Shown here piece after piece: positions 5,243 through 10,634 of a DNA stretch of 10,634 bases. How positions within the stretch are numbered: position 1 is the first letter of the stretch; every line of letters begins with the position of its first letter. Made by a program: the position numbers and the translations under genes. The notes beneath the pieces were generated by a model, which was given only the letters and a program-made list of their open reading frames with translations, did not search any database and was not told the DNA's origin. Source of the stretch: DATDYB01 sp036517115 (GTDB taxonomy: Bacteria > Patescibacteriota > Minisyncoccia > Phycocordibacterales > PALSA-1337); assembly GCA_036517115.1 (NCBI GenBank), contig DATDYB010000022.1:1-10634 (forward strand), read 5' to 3'.

Positions 5243-5314
5243 TGCTCCCGGTAGGAATCGAACCTACATCACAACTTCCGCAAAGTTGTGTCCTATCCAT
5301 TGAACGACGGGAGC
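5243..5314 (-). tRNA. tRNA-Arg (anticodon GCG)
   Basis: A 72-base cloverleaf on the minus strand. The acceptor is GCTCCCG/CGGGAGC with discriminator A. The D stem GTTC/GGAC contains one G-T pair. The anticodon stem CAACT/AGTTG surrounds loop TTGCGGA, giving anticodon GCG, which reads CGC and CGU. The T stem GTAGG/CCTAC holds loop TTCGATT. CCA is not encoded (the 3' flank is CAA). Most bacteria decode these codons with an ACG anticodon edited to inosine; a genomic G34 would not need that editing. No convincing own promoter is seen, so it may be transcribed with the glycosyltransferase gene that ends 48 bases upstream. Confidence 0.95.
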
Positions 5315-5362
5315 ATATTGTTTTTATTCAGCCTACAGGAAAAGTTTCATTTTCGCAAAAAA

Positions 5363-6043
5363 TTAGATTGAATTCCGAAACCACGTCCATAACCCCACCG
5401 CCCCATCCCATCCTCGAATTTTTTTACCATCTTTAAATTTTCTTGGCTCGTAATTAATTGGAATCTCATAAATAGATCCTCCAGCCTTGAGTATTTTCAT
5501 TGTTATCTCCATCTCAAACTCAAACCCAGAGCTTTCGAGGGTAATGTCCCTAATCACCTCACCTTTAAATAACTTGTAGCCAGTATACACATCTGTAAGT
5601 ATTGTTTTGTATCGAAGGTTCACCAAGGCAGTAAGCAATACTACGCCGAAGATATAGAGTGGGTACCCACGCCTACCAGGGCGTAGATTTCGAGAGCCGT
5701 ATATAGCTGCAGAGTGTGTAGTTTCAAATGCTCGGACAAGTTCAGGAATATGTTTCGAATTATATTCACGATCAGCATCTTGGATGAGAATACAATCCCC
5801 GCTTGAACTCACGATGCCAGTTTTGATCGCCTCGCCCTTACCTTTATTAATCGGGTGTTTAATGTAGCGCACCTTCGACATATACGACAAGGCAAGCTTC
5901 CCTGTTTCGTCGGTAGAACCATCGTCAATGACGATGATTTCCTTTTCCCAGCCAGGAATGACGATCGTGATCACCTCATCGAGCACTATCTTAATATTTT
6001 CTTCCTCATTAAAAGCTGGAATGATGATGGAGAGAGTTTTCAT
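5363..6043 (-). CDS. Family 2 glycosyltransferase (DPM1/polyprenyl-phosphate sugar synthase-like)
   Basis: This 226-residue soluble GT-A protein has motifs in order: SIIIPAFNEEENI (5-17), IVIDDGSTDET (37-47) with the nucleotide-binding Asp pair, INKGKGEAIKTG (65-76), the metal-binding QDADRE (88-93), YGSRN (115-119), and TDVYTGYKLFK (150-160), followed by EFEMEI (175-180). These are typical of dolichol/undecaprenyl-phosphate mannose or glucose synthases, which move a sugar from a nucleotide donor to a lipid phosphate on the inner membrane face. There are no C-terminal membrane helices. Its start overlaps the stop of the GT-C-like gene (ATGA). A reasonable model is that it makes a lipid-linked sugar used by the upstream protein; the sugar is unknown. 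Confidence 0.93.
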   Translation of the reverse strand: MKTLSIIIPAFNEEENIKIVLDEVITIVIPGWEKEIIVIDDGSTDETGKLALSYMSKVRYIKHPINKGKGEAIKTGIVSSSGDCILIQDADREYNSKHIPELVRAFETTHSAAIYGSRNLRPGRRGYPLYIFGVVLLTALVNLRYKTILTDVYTGYKLFKGEVIRDITLESSGFEFEMEITMKILKAGGSIYEIPINYEPRKFKDGKKIRGWDGAVGLWTWFRNSI

Positions 6044-7599
6044 GAAGATGTATTCCCAGTGCGAAAGGTACTTTTTGGTAGTTCAAACCGGGAGATAATC
6101 GGCTGGTTTGCCGCGGTTCGACGCAGAAAAATGAGCACATCCCCATCGACAAACACCGGCGCCCAAGCGGGATCGGCGATCCTCGTCGCGAGAAACTTTT
6201 GTCCCCACGGTGTTGCGTCGTGGTATGAAAAATAAATGACATTAAATCGATACCGCTCATCTTCTTTTCTCCAGACTTCCTCGTTCTCCTGCATAGGAAT
6301 ATACCGCTCCTTAAAGAATGGAACAGAATAAGCTTCGGGACGGTTATCGACAAATGTTCGCTCTTGAGGATAGAGATGGTAGATCAGATACCCACCGATA
6401 TCGTAGTTGTTAAATATAGGGCCGGACAAATTATGTTCTCTAAAAAAGACTACGGATCGCGCATTTTCTTGTGGCACTCCCACCCCTCGCATTGCCCAGA
6501 ATGGAAAATATCGCTCTAGACCACTTCCCCACACCACGATGAATGCTATACCCACCACACATAACGCAGCGATACACCAGTCGGTAGTTTTCTTAAGTAT
6601 GTGGGGAAACACCGCAGCAATGAGCGAAGCGGCCGTGGGCAGGGCCACCAAGCCAAAGAGCGCTAGGTTACGAATAGCAAACCACGTAAGCATGCTGATG
6701 CCAAGAGCAATCAAAAGTATTGCTATGGATGGTAGTTTACGTCTTTGCCAGCATGCTGCGAAGAAAAGAATGATGATCGCTACAAAAATAATTTTAAAAA
6801 TAAGGAAATTTGGGTCATGCGTTAGTTTCTGCATAAACCAAATAGACTGATTCTCTGCAAGCTTGTAACCGTAATTTTTAAAAATTGTGAGCGGGGCGAT
6901 AGCTCCTTGTATACCAAAAGGGTTCACTCCGGCAGCGATAATTACGGATCCAAGGGCAATCGCAAGCCTTTTTGATTCAGTTTTTTTCTGGAGCAAGGCT
7001 TCAACCAAAAAAGCTCCCGTAAGCGCCGCTCCGAGGACAAAGTAAATGTGCAGATTAACCCAAAATATAGTGAGTATCGGTAACAGCCAATACTGTTTCT
7101 TCCTAAAAAGAATCCACAAAAATATACCCACAAGGAGATACGAAAACGCTTCTGGTCGAATCTCTGTCCGCTCTGCCAATAATGGAATCGAAAACAGTGC
7201 AACAATCGAGGCAATAGGAATCGTCACGAAACGAAGTGAAATTTTAAAAAAAAGAAGAAAGGTCGCCAGAGACAAGATAATGAAGAAGAGGTGTAACCCA
7301 GTTAGTCCCCCCATCTTTGTGATCAAAAAAAATAGCGCTCCGCTTCCCCAATGGTGATTGATCACCGGAAATTCAGGTTCTGTATATGAGTAACGATTAA
7401 CATCGGGTATTTTCCACTCAGTTAAAAAAAGCTCTCCATTTTTAATATGCCGTCCAATATCAGACGGCACCATGTTGATGGAGTGCGCTAGAAATAGCGT
7501 ATACAGCATGAGTAATAAAAATACAGTAACTGCTCCCAGACCAATATATACATTCTTTGATTCCTTAAAAGATGGGAACAGTGAAAGTTTCTCTTCCAT
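6040..7599 (-). CDS. Multi-pass membrane protein, probable GT-C-fold glycosyltransferase
   Basis: The 519-residue protein has one N-terminal helix (about 18-40), then an outer loop with VPSDIGRHIKNGE (about 44-56) and NHHWGSGALF (81-90), then about ten further hydrophobic helices to about residue 370, and a C-terminal outer domain of roughly 140 residues containing NNYDIGGYLIYHLYP and FVDNRPEAY. An acidic residue in the first outer loop (Asp47) followed by His/Trp is the usual arrangement of GT-C enzymes such as the PMT/ArnT-like group, which use lipid-phosphate sugars. The specific family cannot be fixed by eye. The ATGA overlap with the DPM1-like gene supports a shared pathway in surface glycosylation. 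A GATATT box 11 bases before the ATG is a weak promoter candidate. Confidence 0.8.
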   Translation of the reverse strand: MEEKLSLFPSFKESKNVYIGLGAVTVFLLLMLYTLFLAHSINMVPSDIGRHIKNGELFLTEWKIPDVNRYSYTEPEFPVINHHWGSGALFFLITKMGGLTGLHLFFIILSLATFLLFFKISLRFVTIPIASIVALFSIPLLAERTEIRPEAFSYLLVGIFLWILFRKKQYWLLPILTIFWVNLHIYFVLGAALTGAFLVEALLQKKTESKRLAIALGSVIIAAGVNPFGIQGAIAPLTIFKNYGYKLAENQSIWFMQKLTHDPNFLIFKIIFVAIIILFFAACWQRRKLPSIAILLIALGISMLTWFAIRNLALFGLVALPTAASLIAAVFPHILKKTTDWCIAALCVVGIAFIVVWGSGLERYFPFWAMRGVGVPQENARSVVFFREHNLSGPIFNNYDIGGYLIYHLYPQERTFVDNRPEAYSVPFFKERYIPMQENEEVWRKEDERYRFNVIYFSYHDATPWGQKFLATRIADPAWAPVFVDGDVLIFLRRTAANQPIISRFELPKSTFRTGNTSS

Positions 7600-7618
7600 A
7601 ATTCTTACAGAATATCAC

Positions 7619-7644
7619 AAAAAAACCGCTGAAGCGGTTTTTTT
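7619..7644 (-). terminator. Rho-independent terminator of rpsT (sequence symmetric)
   Basis: Bases 7619-7629 and 7634-7644 form an 11-bp stem with a TGAA loop, composed of seven A, four GC-rich pairs and seven T. It begins one base after the rpsT stop codon and so terminates rpsT transcripts on the minus strand. The symmetric A/T tracts would also work on the plus strand, although no plus-strand gene reads into it. It separates rpsT from the GT-C gene starting at 7599. Confidence 0.9.
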
Positions 7645-7645
7645 G

Positions 7646-7918
7646 TTACTTAACTCCTTGTGCTTTCTTGATGAAGGCCACGAGTCTTGATTTCTTACGA
7701 GAAGCGGTATTCTTCTTCAAATAGTTTGTCTTTTCTGCTTTATCAATCGCTCGGTAGGCATCAGGAATGAGCTTTCGAGCTTCTTCCACATTTTTCTCTG
7801 CTACCAATTTCTTTATTTTTTTGGTGATTTTGGCAATTTCGGTCTTTCGGTGCACATTATAAACAGCCTTCTTTTTTGAGGCTCGTAGGGCTTTTTTAGC
7901 TGATGAGGTGATAGGCAC
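7646..7918 (-). CDS. rpsT: 30S ribosomal protein bS20
   Basis: The 90-residue, very basic, mostly helical protein has the S20 pattern: SSAKKALRASKKKAVYNVHRKTEI near the start, a middle segment ending DAYRAIDKAEKTNYLKKNTASRKKSRLVAFI, and a short C-terminal tail. S20 binds 16S rRNA early in 30S assembly. The start is GTG, with no ATG at an equivalent position and no Shine-Dalgarno. Length is normal for the family. It is a single-gene unit with its own terminator, divergent from ruvA across a 140-base AT-rich region. Confidence 0.96.
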   Translation of the reverse strand: MPITSSAKKALRASKKKAVYNVHRKTEIAKITKKIKKLVAEKNVEEARKLIPDAYRAIDKAEKTNYLKKNTASRKKSRLVAFIKKAQGVK

Positions 7919-8021
7919 GGTAGTAAGTGTAAAATTAAAATTTATGAATTTGTGTCCTCATAACGTACCATATGCCACACCTAAAGGCAAGAATTTTGCA
8001 TTTTTATGATCATTTTTCATT

Positions 8022-8052
8022 TTGAACTTTGCATGTTAAATTATGCTATCAT
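8022..8052 (+). promoter_or_regulatory. Promoter giving a leaderless ruvA-murE transcript
   Basis: TATGCTATCAT (8042-8052) contains TG-C-TATCAT, an extended -10 box, and the hexamer 8047-8052 ends exactly six bases before the ruvA ATG at 8059. TTGAAC (8022-8027) is a possible -35 at 19-base spacing, the same long spacing as at the 153-residue gene. Further upstream the AT-rich region contains the palindrome ATGATCAT (8005-8012) and two TTTGCAT words (7995-8001 and 8028-8034), possible regulatory sites. Confidence 0.55.
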
Positions 8053-8058
8053 TTGCAC

Positions 8059-8634
8059 ATGATTTCCCATTTACGAGGCAGCGTCATCCGTCGGGAAGAA
8101 ACCTACATTGTCATTGACGTTAGTGGCGTGGGATACAAGGTGCGAGTTACCGGAGATACTTTGAACAAGCTTGCCTCAATTGGAGAAAAACCCCTATCCA
8201 TCCATACTTATCTTGTGGTACGAGAAGACGCGCTCGACCTCTACGGATTTGTGGATGCGGAAGAGCTTGCTTTCTTTGAACTCTTGATCGGAATCTCCGG
8301 CATTGGCCCTAAAACAGCTCTCGGCATTTTAAATCTTGCACCAGTAAAAACAATCAAAAATGCCGTGATCTCCGGTGACCCTTTGAGACTTTCAAAAACC
8401 TCAGGTATCAGCAAAAAGAATGCAGAAAAAATAGTGTTGGAACTTAAGAGTAAGTTTGAAGGGGTAACCGAAGAAGGTGGTGGCATCTACGAAGACGAGT
8501 CCGACGCGCTCGACGCGCTTCAAGGACTAGGCTATTCTGAAAAACAAGCTCGTGAAGCACTCAAGAAGCTAGACAAATCCATCACGGGCACAGGCGAGAA
8601 GGTGAAGGCCGCACTTAAGCAGATTGGGAAATAA
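8059..8634 (+). CDS. ruvA: Holliday junction branch-migration protein RuvA
   Basis: The 191-residue protein has the three RuvA parts: an N-terminal OB-fold domain beginning MISHLRGSVI and including GVGYKVRV (1-64); a double helix-hairpin-helix domain with SGIGPKTALGIL (80-91) and SGISKKNAEKIVLELKSK (115-132); and, after an acidic linker (about 136-149), a C-terminal three-helix domain (150-191) that contacts RuvB. RuvA tetramers hold the four-way junction while RuvB drives branch migration. The start was set at 8059 because the family begins there and a -10 box lies six bases upstream; an in-frame TTG at 8029 would add ten residues not found in the family. It ends Lys-stop one base before the MurE-like gene. 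Confidence 0.97.
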   Translation: MISHLRGSVIRREETYIVIDVSGVGYKVRVTGDTLNKLASIGEKPLSIHTYLVVREDALDLYGFVDAEELAFFELLIGISGIGPKTALGILNLAPVKTIKNAVISGDPLRLSKTSGISKKNAEKIVLELKSKFEGVTEEGGGIYEDESDALDALQGLGYSEKQAREALKKLDKSITGTGEKVKAALKQIGK

Positions 8635-8635
8635 T

Positions 8636-9970
8636 ATGAATACACTAAAAAAAATTGGGAAAATAATAATCCCAAAGAAATTTTTTAACACCGCTCAGCC
8701 CTACTGGCACCGACTGCAGAGCTTGAGAGCTTCCCTCATGTATGGGTATCCCGCACGAAAAATGGTCATCATCGGCGTCACGGGTACCAAAGGAAAAACA
8801 TCGACCGCTAATTATATTTGGTCAGTGCTCACTGCTGCTGGATACAAGGCTGGACTCATTGGGACCGCTAACATCCGTATCGGAGAAAAAGAACGACTGA
8901 ATCCCTACCACATGACTATGCCGGGCGCCTACATACTTCAGAAGCTTCTGTATACAATCCACAAAGCAGGCTGTACTCACTGCGTGCTCGAGATCACTTC
9001 GGAAGGCATCAAGCTCAACCGCCACAAAGGGGTGTACCCCGACGTGGTGTTGTTTACCAATCTTTTTCCCGAACATCTTCCTTCCCATGGTGGCAGTTTC
9101 GAGATGTATAAAGCAACAAAAGGCACCATCTTTAATGAGCTCATGGGTGGCAGACGGAAAAAAATTTCAGGAGTTCCTCCAAAAACAATTATTGCAAACA
9201 TCGATAGTGAGCATGCGGAATATTTTCTCAACTTTAACGCCGAACAGAAAATTACTTTTAGTATACATGGAAACGCCGACGTCAAAGCAGAGCGAGTCAT
9301 CAACACAGAACGCGGAGCAGCATTTAACGCACTCGCTGCCGACTTCAAAACCTCAATTCCCGGAATATTTAATGTTTATAACGCCTTGGGAGCCATTGCG
9401 GTAGGCCGAGCGCTATCCATACCCTTGGACAAAATCAAAGAGGGCATCTCTTCCCTCTTCCTCATCCCCGGCCGTATGGAGAAGATCGAGTCAGGACAGC
9501 CATTCACAGTGTTCGTTGATTATGCACACGAAAAAGAAAGTATGGGTCTACTACTCTCCACCGCCAAGGAAATGGTGAACGAATCCGGTTCAAAAATAAT
9601 TGTTCTCTTGGGTGCCGAAGGTGGCGGTCGTGACAAAGCGAAACGTCCGGCTATGGGCGAGCTTGCCGGCAAACTCGCGGATTATGTTGTCGTCTCGAAT
9701 GTTGACCCCTATGCCGACGATCCGAAAGAAATCATCGAAGATATTGCAAAAGTTACAGAAGCTCAAGGCAAGGTACGCGGAGAAAATCTTTTCACTATCG
9801 AAGACCGCCGTGAAGGCATCCGCAAAGCCCTCTCCCTCGCTCAGGAGGGCGACGTGGTACTCATTACTGGTAAAGGCTCTGAGCAGTCTATGATCATCGG
9901 AGAAGTAACCATTCCCTGGGACGACCGGGATGTGGTGAGAGAGGAATTAGAAAAGATAACCAGACAGTAG
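8636..9970 (+). CDS. murE: MurE-like Mur ligase with shortened N-terminal domain
   Basis: The 444-residue protein has the Mur ligase central domain: P-loop GVTGTKGKTST (47-57), TNLFPEHLPSHGGSFEMYKATKG (141-163) with the probable carbamylated Lys162, and NVYNALGAIAV (246-256). The C-terminal domain has VDYAHEKESM (294-303), GGGRDKAKRPAMGE (329-342) and GKGSEQ (412-417, usually GKGHE). MurE adds the third residue to the peptidoglycan peptide. Two departures stand out. The P-loop begins near residue 47 rather than about 110, so most of the UDP-binding domain is missing. The DNPR motif that selects diaminopimelate is replaced by VDPY within SNVDPYADDP (354-363). The amino acid used is therefore uncertain, and another Mur-ligase-type substrate is possible. 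The ATG at 8636 in an AAATAATATG junction is preferred over the TTG at 8624 inside ruvA. Confidence 0.85.
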   Translation: MNTLKKIGKIIIPKKFFNTAQPYWHRLQSLRASLMYGYPARKMVIIGVTGTKGKTSTANYIWSVLTAAGYKAGLIGTANIRIGEKERLNPYHMTMPGAYILQKLLYTIHKAGCTHCVLEITSEGIKLNRHKGVYPDVVLFTNLFPEHLPSHGGSFEMYKATKGTIFNELMGGRRKKISGVPPKTIIANIDSEHAEYFLNFNAEQKITFSIHGNADVKAERVINTERGAAFNALAADFKTSIPGIFNVYNALGAIAVGRALSIPLDKIKEGISSLFLIPGRMEKIESGQPFTVFVDYAHEKESMGLLLSTAKEMVNESGSKIIVLLGAEGGGRDKAKRPAMGELAGKLADYVVVSNVDPYADDPKEIIEDIAKVTEAQGKVRGENLFTIEDRREGIRKALSLAQEGDVVLITGKGSEQSMIIGEVTIPWDDRDVVREELEKITRQ

Positions 9971-9987
9971 ACGCTAGTAGTGAGACA

Positions 9988-10209
9988 CTAGACCATAAAA
10001 AAGAAAACCCCTCGAAAAAAGAAGCGGAGGGCAATTGCATGCTGGTACGAAGAAAGAAATTTCTGCTCCGTCTTCGGCCGAGGGTCCTCTGTGCCGGGTC
10101 GAGGCACCAACATCATCTTGTCGGCGAGGACAAGCGCTAGCCCTGCCTCACCGCCGATTTTGTTAAGGAATGCTTCTTCCTGACCACGGGTAACGTTTGA
10201 ATGCTTCAT
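9988..10209 (-). pseudogene. Small ORF, probably the remnant of a short CPR protein
   Basis: From an ATG at 10209 the minus strand encodes 73 residues starting MKHSNVTRGQEEAFLNKIGGEAGLALVLADKM (start only). The TRxQxEAxLNxxGGExG pattern resembles short, uncharacterised proteins that I recall from CPR genomes, but the similarity stops after about 32 residues and the rest is low-quality sequence. The frame runs straight through the stem and T-run of an apparent terminator (10031 to 9995) before stopping, which a working gene would not do, so the original 3' end is probably lost by frameshift or deletion. No Shine-Dalgarno or clear -10 box is seen. It could also be chance. Confidence 0.35.
9995..10031 (-). 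terminator. Probable terminator facing the MurE-like gene
   Basis: On the minus strand CCCTC (complement of 10027-10031) can pair with GAGGG (complement of 10009-10013) across a 13-base loop, and GTTTTCTTTTTT follows. The stem is short but the T-tract is strong. It lies inside the reading frame of the decayed ORF. No comparable plus-strand terminator is seen after the MurE-like gene; only a weak 5-bp hairpin (9974-9978 with 9987-9991) without T-run follows its stop. Confidence 0.5.
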
Positions 10210-10215
10210 AGGTAT

Positions 10216-10510
10216 CTTTCTGCGACTGTTTGTCGCGAAACTCCGTGCTGCCCGCACGCTGAGGGGGTCGCATGAGCGACATCTTTGCTATTGGTGACTT
10301 GGCCAAAGGTTTCGTCATAGCAGAGAATGGCCGTTTATTTCGACGAGCGAGGATTTCGCAGCTGCATTCTGATGCAGATATGAAATCCGAGTCGATGTCG
10401 AATCAAAAGGTGAGTACCTTTTATCAAGGCCTTGCCTTGATATTGGCCGCTTTCTGCTATGACGAACGAGTTTTCGTAAGTAGTTTTTAAGGTATGGAGA
10501 TATACCTTTG
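10216..10510. other. Chain of hairpins upstream of the IS30-like gene, no coding gene seen
   Basis: This 295-base stretch carries no convincing ORF but holds successive inverted repeats: 10222-10226 with 10232-10236; 10244-10248 with 10254-10258; 10267-10271 with 10276-10280; 10301-10305 with 10328-10332; a nested palindrome of 10340-10344 with 10391-10395, 10351-10357 with 10382-10388 and 10362-10367 with 10372-10377; 10405-10411 with 10416-10422; 10423-10430 with 10434-10441 (8 bp, three-base loop); 10462-10466 with 10473-10477; and 10489-10495 with 10502-10508. The motifs of RNase P RNA, tmRNA and SRP RNA are not recognised. It could be a structured RNA, the left end of the insertion sequence, or recombination sites. 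Confidence 0.45.
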
Positions 10511-10524
10511 AATCCGAACACCTG

Positions 10525-10530
10525 TAAAAT
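10525..10530 (+). promoter_or_regulatory. -10 box for a leaderless IS30-like transposase transcript
   Basis: TG-TAAAAT ends exactly six bases before the ATG at 10537, the same arrangement as at ruvX, ruvA and the 153-residue gene. No clear -35 hexamer is found 16-19 bases upstream. There is no Shine-Dalgarno. Confidence 0.45.
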
Positions 10531-10536
10531 GAATTT

Positions 10537-10634
10537 ATGAAGGAATTTGTGCATTTGAATTTGTATGAGCGACAGCGGATCGAAAAATATTTGAAAGTAA
10601 AAAAGAGTCTGCGATTCATCGCAAGAAAATTGGA
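10537..10634 (+). CDS. IS30-family transposase, N-terminal part (runs off the window)
   Basis: The first 32 codons read MKEFVHLNLYERQRIEKYLK followed by VKKSLRFIARKL. The pattern H-L-x-x-x-E-R-x-x-I-E-x-x-L-K...K-S-L-R-x-I-A-R-x-L is the first helix-turn-helix (HTH_38) of IS30-type transposases, which binds the terminal inverted repeats; the catalytic DDE domain would lie beyond the window. It begins after a leaderless-type -10 box. The left terminal repeat of the element cannot be identified without the right end. A non-transposase regulator with the same HTH is possible but less likely. Confidence 0.78.
   Translation, partial: MKEFVHLNLYERQRIEKYLKVKKSLRFIARKL

Noticed and set aside
5095..5436. 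Plus-strand ORFs over tRNA-Arg(GCG), including LPVGIEPTSQLP
   Set aside because: They read the antisense strand of the tRNA and the folded element, and have no start signal or protein-like composition.
8029..8058. Ten-residue N-terminal extension of RuvA from a TTG codon
   Set aside because: The family begins at MISHLRG, and the extension would overlap the probable promoter.
10216..10510. RNase P RNA, tmRNA or SRP RNA
   Set aside because: None of their conserved core motifs can be found on either strand.
10272..10619. ORFs of 72-94 residues on both strands across the hairpin region
   Set aside because: They overlap each other and the palindromes, have no recognisable motifs or start signals, and clash with the IS30-like gene.
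1..10634. Alternative genetic code with TGA as glycine (Gracilibacteria/SR1 type)
   Set aside because: dedA and ruvX end at TGA at the expected family lengths, and no conserved family here needs read-through of TGA.

Overview
The window looks like a chromosomal segment of an ultra-small, host-associated bacterium of the Candidate Phyla Radiation (Patescibacteria, probably a Parcubacteria-type lineage). The reasons are: very tight gene packing; compact versions of core genes; a PilM-PilN-PilO set in which a 109-residue membrane protein sits in the PilP position; a free-standing tRNA-binding-domain protein; a Mur ligase with a shortened N-terminal domain; three tRNA genes with no encoded CCA; and almost no Shine-Dalgarno sequences. 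TGA is used as a stop (dedA, ruvX), so the code is the standard bacterial one and not the Gracilibacteria/SR1 code. The lineage is inferred from gene style only, because no rRNA is present.

Layout. Positions 1-139 hold the trailer of a minus-strand tRNA-Arg(UCU), with hairpins and a terminator. Positions 238-2739 (minus) are a pilus-assembly operon: pilM, pilN, pilO and a small membrane protein. Positions 2813-4237 (minus) are ruvX, a tRNA-binding-domain protein and a DedA-family membrane protein. Positions 4304-5314 hold tRNA-Ser(UGA) (plus), a folded element, a small two-helix membrane protein (plus), a second folded element, and tRNA-Arg(GCG) (minus). Positions 5363-7599 (minus) encode a GT-C-type multi-pass membrane protein and, overlapping by ATGA, a family 2 glycosyltransferase. 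Positions 7646-7918 are rpsT (minus), transcribed away from ruvA and a MurE-like ligase (plus, 8059-9970). The right end has a decayed small minus-strand ORF, about 300 bases of back-to-back hairpins, and the first 32 codons of an IS30-like transposase that runs off the window.

The genes serve DNA repair (ruvX, ruvA), translation (tRNAs, S20, tRNA-binding protein), the envelope (pilus, DedA, glycosyltransferases, MurE-like ligase) and mobility (IS30-like).

The most unusual content lies between genes. Downstream of tRNA-Ser and of tRNA-Arg(GCG) are branched, hairpin-rich elements that contain an inverted copy of the tRNA's own 3' end, in both cases with an extra hairpin inserted between the acceptor and T-arm parts, plus a further direct copy (long for Ser, short for Arg) that could pair with the inverted copy. 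In addition, four gene junctions share the same ten bases, AAATAATATG, and four genes have a -10-like hexamer exactly six bases before the ATG. Together these suggest translation that relies on leaderless starts and stop-start coupling in place of Shine-Dalgarno pairing.
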